Below are positions 44,591 through 52,423 of a stretch of DNA of 64,000 bases, piece after piece; within the stretch, counting starts at the first letter, position 1, and each line of letters begins with the position of its first letter. A model generated the notes under the pieces. It did not search any database. It was not told the DNA's origin and was given only the letters and a program-made list of their open reading frames with translations. The position numbers were made by a program, and so were the translations under genes. This DNA is from Austwickia chelonae NBRC 105200 (GTDB lineage Bacteria; Actinomycetota; Actinomycetes; Actinomycetales; Dermatophilaceae), in the NCBI RefSeq assembly GCF_000298175.1, contig NZ_BAGZ01000008.1, positions 620,001 to 684,000 of the forward strand, in the 5' to 3' direction.

Positions 44591-47500
44591 ATGACCTTGA
44601 CCTTGGAAGAGTCTCGTCACCAGCTGCTCCGTTCGGCAGCCCAACTCGTCGGGCGCTCGCCCGGGGAACCGGCCGAACGGCTCCTGCAACGTTACTACCG
44701 GCACGTTGTTACCGAGGACCTGCTGGCGCGGCGTCCCGAGGACCTCGTGGGCGCTGCCCTCTCCCACCGCTCCCTGGCCGGGCAACGCCCGGTCGGCTCG
44801 GCGAATGTGCGCGTGTTCACCCCCACGGTCGAGCAGGAGGGCTGGACCACCGGGCATACGGTCGTCGAGATCGTCACCGACGACATGCCCTTCCTGGTCG
44901 ACTCGGTGTCGGCCTATCTGGCCCGGGAGAACCGTTCCGTGCACTTGCTCGTACACCCGCAGCTCGTCGTCCGACGGGATGCCGCCGGCGTGCTGCAAGA
45001 GGTCCTCGACGTCCGTGGGCAAGAGGTTCCGGACGAATTCGGCGTCGGCGTCGAATCGTGGATGCACCTGCAGATCGACCGGGAGAGCGACCCCCAGGCC
45101 AGGGAGGAGCTCGCCGTCGGACTGCGCCGGGTCCTCGCCGACGTCCGGGTCGCGGTCGAGGACTGGCCCAGGATGACCCAGCGGGCACAGGACCTCGCCG
45201 AGGAACTCGTCCAATTCCCTCCGGCAGGGATCGACAACGACGAGGTCGAAGAAGCCCGTGCTCTGCTCAGATGGCTTTCCGAGGGGCGTTTCACCTTCCT
45301 GGGCTACCGGGAGTACACGCTGGGTTCGGACATCGACGGCGAAATCCTGGAGCCGGTCCCCGGTACTGGCCTGGGCCTCATGCGGTACGACGCCGAGAAC
45401 CCGGCCGCGTCAGGTTTCAACCGGTTGACCGGGCCTGTGGCGCAGAAGGCGCGGGAGAAGAAGGTCCTGGTGGTCACCAAGGCCAATACGATCTCCACCG
45501 TGCACCGCCCGGTCTACCTGGACTACGTCGGGGTGAAGACCTTCTCGCCGTCGGGCGAGGTCACCGGGGAACGCCGCTTCATCGGGCTCTTCACCGCCGG
45601 CGCCTACACGCATTCGGTGACCCAGGTCCCCTATATCGCCCAGAAGGTCCAGCGGATCATCGAGCAGAGCGGTTTCGCGCCCGACAGCCACCTGGCCAAG
45701 GATCTCCTGGAGGTCCTGGAGACCTATCCCCGCGACGAACTCTTCCAGTCCGACGTCGAGGCGCTGTCCGAGATCTCCACGGCGGTCGTCCACCTGCACG
45801 AGCGCCGTCAGGCCCGGCTCTTCCTGCGTAAGGACGACTACGGCCGGTACATGAGCTGTCTGGTCTACATCCCCCGGGACCGCTACAACACGACGGTGCG
45901 CCTGCGCCTGGAGGCCCTGCTCAAGAGGGCCTTCAAGGGCGAGAGCGTCGAATATACGACGCGGGTCTCTGAATCGTCCCTGGCCAGGCTGCACTTCGTG
46001 GTCCGGGTCAAGCAGGGCACCGAAGTGCCCGATGCGCATCTGGACGAATTGCAACGCCAGGTGACCGAGGCGGCCCGAACCTGGGCGGAGGACCTCAGCG
46101 AGGCGGGCCGGGCCGAGTGCGGCGAGGAAGCCGCCGCCCGTCTGCTCTCCAGGTGGGGCGATGCCTTCCCCGAGGCCTACAAGGAGGACTTCCAGGCGCG
46201 GGTGGCGATCGCCGATCTCCGCCATGCCGAGCAGCTCGGTGACAGCACCGATCTGCGGCTGAACGTCTATCACGTCCCGGGGGCACCTACGGGGGAGCGA
46301 CGACTGAAGCTCTACCGCCAGGGTTCGTTGTCGTTGACGGCGATCCTGCCGATCTTCACCGACATGGGTCTGGAGGTCACCGACGAACGCCCGTACCGCT
46401 TGCAGGGGGCCGATGGCACCGTCGTCCACATCTACGACTTCGGGATCCGTGCCGATCAGGAGGAGTCCTGGACCCGTGGCCCCGAAGGAGCCCGCAGCAG
46501 GTTCCAGGAGGCTTTCAAAGCGATCTGGTCGGGTGAGGCGGAGAGCGACGGGTTCAACGCCTTGGTGCTCTCCGCCGGACTGGACTGGAGGCAGGTCGTC
46601 ATCCTGCGCGCCGTGGCCAAGTACCAACGGCAGACCGGGACCCCGTTCACCCAGTCGTACCAGGAGGGGACGCTCACGACGCATTCGGTCTTGGCCCGTC
46701 ACCTGGTCGAACTGTTCGAGAAACGTTTCGACCCGGACCTGTTCGGCGGTCTGGCCTCCTCGGAACGTCAGGCTGCGCAGGACGAGGTCATCGAGCGCAT
46801 CCAGGCCGCACTGGACGACGTGGCCAGCCTCGACCAGGACCGCATCCTGCGCTCCTTCCTGGGCGTCATCCAAGCCACCTTGCGGACGAACTTCTACCAG
46901 ACTCCTCGTGCCGGGGAGGACGGTTTCGTCCCGGATGTGAAACCGACGGTCTGTTTCAAGCTCGATCCGAAGCAGGTGCCGAATATCCCCGCGCCCCGAC
47001 CGATGTTCGAGATCTGGGTGTACAGCCCCCGGGTCGAGGGCGTGCATCTGCGCTTCGGCAAGGTCGCCCGCGGCGGTCTGCGGTGGAGCGACCGGCGGGA
47101 GGATTTCCGGACCGAGATCCTGGGTCTGGTCAAAGCGCAGATGGTCAAGAACGCGGTCATCGTCCCGACCGGGAGCAAGGGTGGCTTCTTCGCGAAGCAG
47201 CTACCCGATCCGGCCGTCGACCGGGACGCCTGGCTGGCGGAGGGTATCGCCTCCTACAAGCTGTTCATCTCTTCCTTGCTGGACGTGACCGACAACCGGG
47301 TCGGCGGGGAGATCGTGCCGCCCGAACGGGTCGTACGTCATGACCCGGAGGACCCGTACCTGGTGGTTGCGGCCGACAAGGGCACGGCCAAGTTCAGTGA
47401 TATCGCCAACGGGGTCGCCCAGAGCTACGGCTTCTGGCTGGACGACGCCTTCGCCTCCGGTGGTTCGGCCGGGTACGACCACAAGGGCATGGGTATCACC

Positions 47501-49489
47501 GCCAGGGGAGCCTGGGAGTCGGTGAAGCGGCATTTCCGGGAGCTGGACGTCGATATCCAGACCGAAGAGTTCACCGCGGTCGGTGTCGGGGACATGAGCG
47601 GTGACGTCTTCGGTAACGGCATGTTGTTGTCGCCGTGCACCCGTCTGGTCGCGGCTTTCGACCACCGGCACATCTTCCTCGATCCGGCTCCCGACGCGGC
47701 GGTGTCCTATGCCGAGCGTCGGCGGATGTTCGACCTGCCGAGGTCGTCCTGGGACGACTACGATCGTGCGTTGATCAGTGAGGGTGGTGGGGTCCATCCG
47801 CGGACGGCGAAGTCGATCGCGTTGAGTCCCCAGGTCAAGGAGCGGCTGGGGATCGCCGATTCGGTGTCCGCGATGACTCCTGCGGAGTTGATGAAGGCCA
47901 TTCTCCTGGCGCCGGTCGACCTGGTGTGGAACGGCGGCATCGGTACCTATGTGAAGGCGTCCACGGAGACCTCTGCGCAGATCGGCGACCGGGCGAATGA
48001 CGCCATTCGGGTGGACGGCCGGGATCTGCGCTGCCGGGTTGTCGGCGAGGGCGGCAACCTGGGGTGCAGCCAGCTGGGACGGATCGAGGCAGCAGCGGCC
48101 GGGGTGCGGATCAACACCGATGCCATCGACAACTCGGCCGGGGTGGACACCTCCGACCACGAGGTCAACATCAAGATCCTGCTCACCGGGATGACCCGGG
48201 AGGGCGATATGACCTTGAAGCAGCGCAACGCCCTGCTCGCCTCGATGACAGGTGATGTGGCGGGTCAGGTGCTGCGGGACAATTATGAGCAGAACGTCCT
48301 GTTGGGCAACGCCCGGAGTCAGAACTCGGTGATGTTGGCCGTGCACGAGCGTTTCATCCGGTGGTTGGAGGAGCGCGGTGAGCTGGACCGCGCGTTGGAG
48401 TTCCTGCCGGACGAGGCCGAGATCAACCGTCGTAAGCAGAACGGTGACGGGTTGGAGTCGCCGGAACTCTCCGTGCTGGTGGCTTACGCGAAGCTGGCTC
48501 TCAAGTCCGATCTGAGTGAGAGTGGGTTGGCCGACGAGCCGTGGTTCCGCAGTACTTTGGCGGAGTACTTCCCGCCGGCGGTGCGCGAGTCCTATCTCGA
48601 TCATCTGGACGAGCATCCGTTGCGGCGGGAGATCATCGTCAACTCGGTCGCCAACTCGGTGGTGAACCGCGGCGGGATCACCTTCATGTTCCGCGCTGCC
48701 GAGGAGACGGGGGGCAGCCCGGAGCAGATCGCGACGGCTTTCGTGATCGCGCGGGAGATCTTCGACCTGAGGTCGTTCGTCGAGGCAGTGGAACAGTTGG
48801 ACAATGTGGTCTCCACGGACATCCAGACGCGGATGTATCTGCAGTTCCGTCGGTTGCTGGACCGTTCGGTGCGGTGGTTGTTGCAGCGGCGTCCGGGGCG
48901 GGTCGATGTAGCGGCGGAGATCGAGCGGTTCAGTGCACCGATCGCCGATCTGGGTGCGCAGCTGCCCGATCTGCTCGTCGGTGAGGAGGCGGAGCGTCAG
49001 CGGGCCAGCGCGCAGCAGATGATGGAGGCGGGAGTTCCGGAGGCCTTGGCCGTGCGTTGGGCGGGCTTGCTGGACCTGTACGCCTGTCTGGACATCGTGG
49101 AGCTGGCGCAGGATCTGGACCAGCCGGTGGTCGAGGTGGCGAAGGTGTACTTCGCGACGTCGGAGCACTTCGGGGTGGACGGGATGCTCGGCCGGGTGGC
49201 GGAGCTTCCGCGGAAGAACCGGTGGGATGCTCTGGCCCGTGGCGCGATGCGGGACGATCTCTATTCGGCGTTGGAGTCGTTGACCCGCTCGATCGTGACC
49301 TCTACGGAGCTGTCGCAGGAAGCTCCGCAGCGGTTGGCGTCCTGGTTGGAGACCAATGCGGCGGCGATGGAGCGGACTCGTGCGGCGTTGAGCGGTATCG
49401 ATGATCTGGAGCAGCCCGGGTTGGCACCTCTGTCGGTGGCATTGCGCACTCTTCGCGGGGTGGCGCGGGCCGGTGGTGCTGTCGGCTGA
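44591..49489 (+). CDS. gdh: Large NAD-specific glutamate dehydrogenase (L_180 class)
   Basis: Oxidative deamination of glutamate to 2-oxoglutarate with NAD, linking nitrogen and carbon metabolism. The protein of about 1632 residues is of the high-molecular-weight bacterial GDH class: an N-terminal regulatory portion with ACT-like modules (about 1-700), the catalytic core from about residue 710 with ARGGLRWSDRREDFRTEI (near 826) and KAQMVKNAVIVPTGSKGGF, the nucleotide-binding part around VGDMSGDVFGNGML, and a C-terminal helical region. The length matches Rv2476c and Streptomyces clavuligerus GDH. ATG 44591 is preferred for its ribosome site; GTG 44558 adds 11 residues. No allosteric partners are encoded nearby. 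It ends before a large hairpin at 49502. Confidence 0.95.
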   Translation: MTLTLEESRHQLLRSAAQLVGRSPGEPAERLLQRYYRHVVTEDLLARRPEDLVGAALSHRSLAGQRPVGSANVRVFTPTVEQEGWTTGHTVVEIVTDDMPFLVDSVSAYLARENRSVHLLVHPQLVVRRDAAGVLQEVLDVRGQEVPDEFGVGVESWMHLQIDRESDPQAREELAVGLRRVLADVRVAVEDWPRMTQRAQDLAEELVQFPPAGIDNDEVEEARALLRWLSEGRFTFLGYREYTLGSDIDGEILEPVPGTGLGLMRYDAENPAASGFNRLTGPVAQKAREKKVLVVTKANTISTVHRPVYLDYVGVKTFSPSGEVTGERRFIGLFTAGAYTHSVTQVPYIAQKVQRIIEQSGFAPDSHLAKDLLEVLETYPRDELFQSDVEALSEISTAVVHLHERRQARLFLRKDDYGRYMSCLVYIPRDRYNTTVRLRLEALLKRAFKGESVEYTTRVSESSLARLHFVVRVKQGTEVPDAHLDELQRQVTEAARTWAEDLSEAGRAECGEEAAARLLSRWGDAFPEAYKEDFQARVAIADLRHAEQLGDSTDLRLNVYHVPGAPTGERRLKLYRQGSLSLTAILPIFTDMGLEVTDERPYRLQGADGTVVHIYDFGIRADQEESWTRGPEGARSRFQEAFKAIWSGEAESDGFNALVLSAGLDWRQVVILRAVAKYQRQTGTPFTQSYQEGTLTTHSVLARHLVELFEKRFDPDLFGGLASSERQAAQDEVIERIQAALDDVASLDQDRILRSFLGVIQATLRTNFYQTPRAGEDGFVPDVKPTVCFKLDPKQVPNIPAPRPMFEIWVYSPRVEGVHLRFGKVARGGLRWSDRREDFRTEILGLVKAQMVKNAVIVPTGSKGGFFAKQLPDPAVDRDAWLAEGIASYKLFISSLLDVTDNRVGGEIVPPERVVRHDPEDPYLVVAADKGTAKFSDIANGVAQSYGFWLDDAFASGGSAGYDHKGMGITARGAWESVKRHFRELDVDIQTEEFTAVGVGDMSGDVFGNGMLLSPCTRLVAAFDHRHIFLDPAPDAAVSYAERRRMFDLPRSSWDDYDRALISEGGGVHPRTAKSIALSPQVKERLGIADSVSAMTPAELMKAILLAPVDLVWNGGIGTYVKASTETSAQIGDRANDAIRVDGRDLRCRVVGEGGNLGCSQLGRIEAAAAGVRINTDAIDNSAGVDTSDHEVNIKILLTGMTREGDMTLKQRNALLASMTGDVAGQVLRDNYEQNVLLGNARSQNSVMLAVHERFIRWLEERGELDRALEFLPDEAEINRRKQNGDGLESPELSVLVAYAKLALKSDLSESGLADEPWFRSTLAEYFPPAVRESYLDHLDEHPLRREIIVNSVANSVVNRGGITFMFRAAEETGGSPEQIATAFVIAREIFDLRSFVEAVEQLDNVVSTDIQTRMYLQFRRLLDRSVRWLLQRRPGRVDVAAEIERFSAPIADLGAQLPDLLVGEEAERQRASAQQMMEAGVPEALAVRWAGLLDLYACLDIVELAQDLDQPVVEVAKVYFATSEHFGVDGMLGRVAELPRKNRWDALARGAMRDDLYSALESLTRSIVTSTELSQEAPQRLASWLETNAAAMERTRAALSGIDDLEQPGLAPLSVALRTLRGVARAGGAVG

Positions 49490-49501
49490 TCGGGCGGTAT
49501 G

Positions 49502-49563
49502 CCGGACGTCGACGGCGCCTCGTCCTTCTCTACGGGGGAGGGTGAGGCGCCGTCGACGTCCGG
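49502..49563 (+). terminator. Terminator after glutamate dehydrogenase
   Basis: Perfect 20-bp inverted repeat (49502-49521 and 49544-49563) with a 22-nt loop, 13 bases after the stop. Confidence 0.85.
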
Positions 49564-49590
49564 GGCCGGTGGATCGGCGGGGGGACCGCC

Positions 49591-49600
49591 GGGGGGGGGG
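49591..49600 (+). repeat. G10 homopolymer
   Basis: Ten consecutive G between the terminator and the kinase promoter, outside any gene. It is a likely site of slippage or sequencing error. Confidence 0.8.
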
Positions 49601-49661
49601 TGTTCCGCTCCAGGCGGTGTCCTTCGGGTATGGCGCAGAGCGAGCTCCGGGTGCTCACGGG

Positions 49662-49667
49662 TACGCT
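49662..49667 (+). promoter_or_regulatory. Leaderless-type -10 box of the PdtaS-like kinase
   Basis: TACGCT, 6-nt gap to GTG 49674. Confidence 0.55.
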
Positions 49668-49673
49668 CGGGCC

Positions 49674-51164
49674 GTGCCGACACTCAACGATGTCCTTCAG
49701 GAGCACCCCGGTCTGGGGGCAGCCGATGTCGATTGGTTGCATCTTCTCGTGGGTGACTGGCAGATCCTGTCGGATCTGTCGTTCGCCGATCTGGTGCTCT
49801 GGGTCTACGACACCAGATTGGCTCCGGGCAGCTGGGTGGCGGCGATGCACGTGCGGCCGAATACCGGCCCGTTGGTCTTCTTCGACGACATCGTGGGTTC
49901 GGTGGCGGGGGCGGGCCGTCAGGCGCTCCTGGAGCTGTGTGCGAGTCGGGGCCGGGTGATCCGTGACCGGGTGCCGGAGTGGCGTGACGAGGTTCCGGTG
50001 CGTGAGGATGCGATCCCGGTGGTTCACGGTGGGCGGGTGATCGCGGTCATCACCCGGCACAGCAATCTGGCGACGATGCGTTCGCCCAACCGGTTGGAAC
50101 TGACGTTCCGGGGGATCGCGGACACCTTGGCGCGGATGATCGCCTCGGGGGAGTTCCCGATGGCTGGTGCTCCGACGGGGATGCGTCGTGGCGCGCCGCG
50201 GGTGGGTGACGGGGTGGTCCGCCTGGACATCGAGGGGGTGATGACCTATGCCAGTCCGAATGCGATTTCGGCATTGCATCGGTTGGGGCATCACGGCGGG
50301 GTGGAGGGGGTCTCGTTGAGTGAGGTCACCACTGCGCTGATCCCCGGGCATACCCAGGTCGACGAATCCTTGGCCGTGGTGGTGACCGGGCGGGCTCCTT
50401 GGCGCACGGAGGTGGAATCGCGTTATGCGACTTTGTCGCTGCGGGCGATTCCGTTGACGGAGGGTGGGGCGAGGATCGGCGCGGTCGTCCTGCTGCGTGA
50501 TGTCAGCGAGTTGCGTCGCCGTGAGCGCGAGCTGTTGACGAAGGATGCCACGATCCGGGAGATCCATCATCGGGTGAAGAACAATCTGCAGACGGTGGCG
50601 GCGCTGTTGCGTCTGCAGTCGCGCAGGGTGACCGATGATCATGCCAAGGCGGCCTTGCAGGAGGCGGTGCGGAGGGTGGCGACGATCGCTCTGGTGCACG
50701 AGACGCTCAGTCAGGGTCTGGAGGAGGTCGTCAATTTCGACGACATCGTCGCGCGGGCGTTGAACGCGGTGGTGGAGGTCGCCAATCAGGATGACGACAT
50801 CTCCTGGAGGCGCACGGGGAGTTTCGGGATGATCAGCGCTGAGGACGCCACGTCGATGGCGATGATCGTCACCGAGTTGGTTCACAATGCGGTCGAGCAC
50901 GGGTTGCGTCCGGGTGGGGGGACGGTCACGATCGACGCTCAGCGTGGGCAGGAGGGCGATGACGAGTACGTGACGGTGGTGGTCGCCGACGATGGGTCGG
51001 GGCTTCCGGATGATTTCCGTCCGGGGAATTCAGGCTTGGGAACTCAGATCGTGAGCGCACTGGTGCAGGATCTGAGGGGGACCATCGAGTGGCGTCCGTA
51101 CGAGCCGAAGGGGACGCAGGTGATCTTCCGGGCCAGGTTGCGCAGGGCGACGGCCGGGGCGTGA
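49674..51164 (+). CDS. pdtaS: PdtaS-like soluble sensor histidine kinase
   Basis: A 496-residue cytoplasmic kinase with a GAF-like N-terminal domain (about 1-150), a PAS domain (about 170-280) and a HisKA_2/HATPase module. The phospho-acceptor lies in EIHHRVKNNLQ (His298/His299), and the ATPase region has TELVHNAVEHGL and NSGLGTQIV. In mycobacteria PdtaS signals to the ANTAR RNA-binding regulator PdtaR, which is not in this window. GTG 49674 is chosen from the leaderless promoter; a longer frame back to 49401 overlaps the dehydrogenase. Downstream lies whiB1, convergent, as in M. tuberculosis (Rv3220c-Rv3219). Confidence 0.9.
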   Translation: MPTLNDVLQEHPGLGAADVDWLHLLVGDWQILSDLSFADLVLWVYDTRLAPGSWVAAMHVRPNTGPLVFFDDIVGSVAGAGRQALLELCASRGRVIRDRVPEWRDEVPVREDAIPVVHGGRVIAVITRHSNLATMRSPNRLELTFRGIADTLARMIASGEFPMAGAPTGMRRGAPRVGDGVVRLDIEGVMTYASPNAISALHRLGHHGGVEGVSLSEVTTALIPGHTQVDESLAVVVTGRAPWRTEVESRYATLSLRAIPLTEGGARIGAVVLLRDVSELRRRERELLTKDATIREIHHRVKNNLQTVAALLRLQSRRVTDDHAKAALQEAVRRVATIALVHETLSQGLEEVVNFDDIVARALNAVVEVANQDDDISWRRTGSFGMISAEDATSMAMIVTELVHNAVEHGLRPGGGTVTIDAQRGQEGDDEYVTVVVADDGSGLPDDFRPGNSGLGTQIVSALVQDLRGTIEWRPYEPKGTQVIFRARLRRATAGA

Positions 51165-51168
51165 CACG

Positions 51169-51214
51169 CGGAGGCGGGCGGCTGCGACCATTGTGGTCGG
51201 GCCGCCCGCCTCCG
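51169..51214. terminator. Bidirectional hairpin between pdtaS and whiB1
   Basis: Perfect 14-bp outer stem (51169-51182 and 51201-51214) and an inner 6-bp stem (51185-51190 and 51194-51199) with a 3-nt loop. It sits between convergent genes. Confidence 0.85.
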
Positions 51215-51233
51215 GGAAGTCTGTCGGGTGTCC

Positions 51234-51485
51234 TCAGCTGGCGCGGCGTGCGCGGGCGTTGCGACGTTTGAGGGCGCGGCGTTCGTCCTCGGAGAGTCCC
51301 CCCCAGACGCCTGCGTCCTGGCCGGACTCGAGAGCCCACTTCAGGCAGGTGTCCTGTACGTCGCAGCGTCGGCAGACGGCCTTGGCCTCTTCGATCTGCA
51401 GCAGGGCAGGGCCGGTGTTGCCGATGGGGAAGAAGAGTTCGGGGTCCTCCTCCAGGCACGCAGCGCGGTTGCGCCAATCCATCAT
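51234..51485 (-). CDS. whiB1: WhiB-family iron-sulfur regulator, WhiB1 type
   Basis: An 83-residue Wbl protein close to mycobacterial WhiB1, an essential NO-responsive 4Fe-4S regulator. Cluster cysteines are Cys10, Cys38, Cys41 and Cys47, then GVWGGLSEDERRALKRRNARAR, the DNA-binding tail that is diagnostic of WhiB1. The DPELFFPIGN segment is conserved. ATG 51485 is used, with AGGAG 5 nt upstream; the next codon is also ATG and, at 8-nt spacing, would give the usual MDWR start. It is convergent with the PdtaS-like kinase. Confidence 0.94.
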   Translation of the reverse strand: MMDWRNRAACLEEDPELFFPIGNTGPALLQIEEAKAVCRRCDVQDTCLKWALESGQDAGVWGGLSEDERRALKRRNARARRAS

Positions 51486-52027
51486 CAAGCTCCTGTGTGT
51501 GTGCGGGTTTTCCGGTTACGGGCGGGAACATCCCCGGAAAGACGTCACGTCTCTTCCCTATCGGATGGCGACGGAGAAGGAACGTGGCGACGATCGGCCA
51601 CTATTAAGCGTGTGCGTCGGGTCTCGTCTCGTGCGACGACGCCAGCGCGACCAGGCCAACGTCGGTGGTGGCCGGATTGTTCCACGCGGTCAGTGCCTCA
51701 CTTGTCCGCGGAAGTCCACACGCAGTTCATGTGGTGATTTCCGGTGAGACGTCAGGCTCTGCTCGGTTGATTCAGTCTACGGGCATGGCCGGTCACAGGG
51801 GAAGAGTTTTGCGCATAACCGGCCCAGGTTAGCCTGAAAACAACCTGATTGCGTTCGGTGTCCACGGGCGTGTCGGCAGGTCGCACGTCCTGAACGGTCG
51901 TCCGTGAGTTCGATGAAGTGATGTTGATACTTCAATGAGCGTCTCATATTTCGGGCGACCGGTGGATGTTCAACGCCGGTGGAAGTCCACAGCCCTCTCC
52001 GCCGGTCCTGATCGGTACGTTGACGGA
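51486..52027. other. Non-coding region between whiB1 and the small membrane protein
   Basis: About 540 bases without a convincing gene. It must hold the whiB1 promoter on the reverse strand (TAATAG at 51606-51601 is a weak candidate) and the leaderless promoter at 52016. A perfect 13-bp inverted repeat AGACGT-C-ACGTCT (51540-51552) lies in the whiB1 leader and could be an operator. No known RNA family is recognised, though the length leaves room for one. Confidence 0.5.
52016..52021 (+). promoter_or_regulatory. Leaderless-type -10 box of the small membrane protein
   Basis: TACGTT, 6-nt gap to GTG 52028. Confidence 0.5.
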
Positions 52028-52423
52028 GTGCCCCGAGTTCTCGTAGCCCCCCAGGAGGTACCCGGCGCCGCTGCCAAGGTGGCCGTGGGCTCCCTCCTCG
52101 TCCAAGTCGCGATCATCCTCGGTTTCGTTGCCTTCTACGTCGTCGAACTCGTCCGCGGAGAAGGTGACGACAGCATGCGGGTCGCCATGTCGGTCGTCGT
52201 CTTCCTCCTCGGTGCGGCCGGGCTCCTCGTCCTCGCCCGAGGTCTATGGGTCGGGTCTGAGTGGCCGCGCACACCCACCGTTCTGTGGAACGTCCTCGTA
52301 CTCCTGCTGTGTCCGACGATGATCGAAGCCGGTCAGCCGTTGCTTGCCGTCGGGGTCGCCGCACTCTGCCTGAGCGGGGCGGGAGGCACGATCCTGGCCG
52401 CGCGAGATGCGCGGAACACCTGA
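52028..52423 (+). CDS. Four-helix membrane protein of unknown function
   Basis: A 131-residue protein with four predicted membrane helices (about 17-38, 49-67, 79-97 and 102-124) and very short loops, so it is nearly all membrane. GTG 52028 has TACGTT 6 nt upstream; a longer frame back to 51935 adds residues of no clear type. Its last 91 bases overlap the 3' end of the EssC-like gene on the other strand. It is not recognised as a known family. The reverse gene is clearly real, so the overlap deserves care. Confidence 0.68.
   Translation: MPRVLVAPQEVPGAAAKVAVGSLLVQVAIILGFVAFYVVELVRGEGDDSMRVAMSVVVFLLGAAGLLVLARGLWVGSEWPRTPTVLWNVLVLLLCPTMIEAGQPLLAVGVAALCLSGAGGTILAARDARNT

Noticed and set aside
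45410-49168. Two long reverse frames (545 and 655 codons) over glutamate dehydrogenase
   Set aside because: Low-complexity antisense frames; the forward gene has the full GDH architecture.
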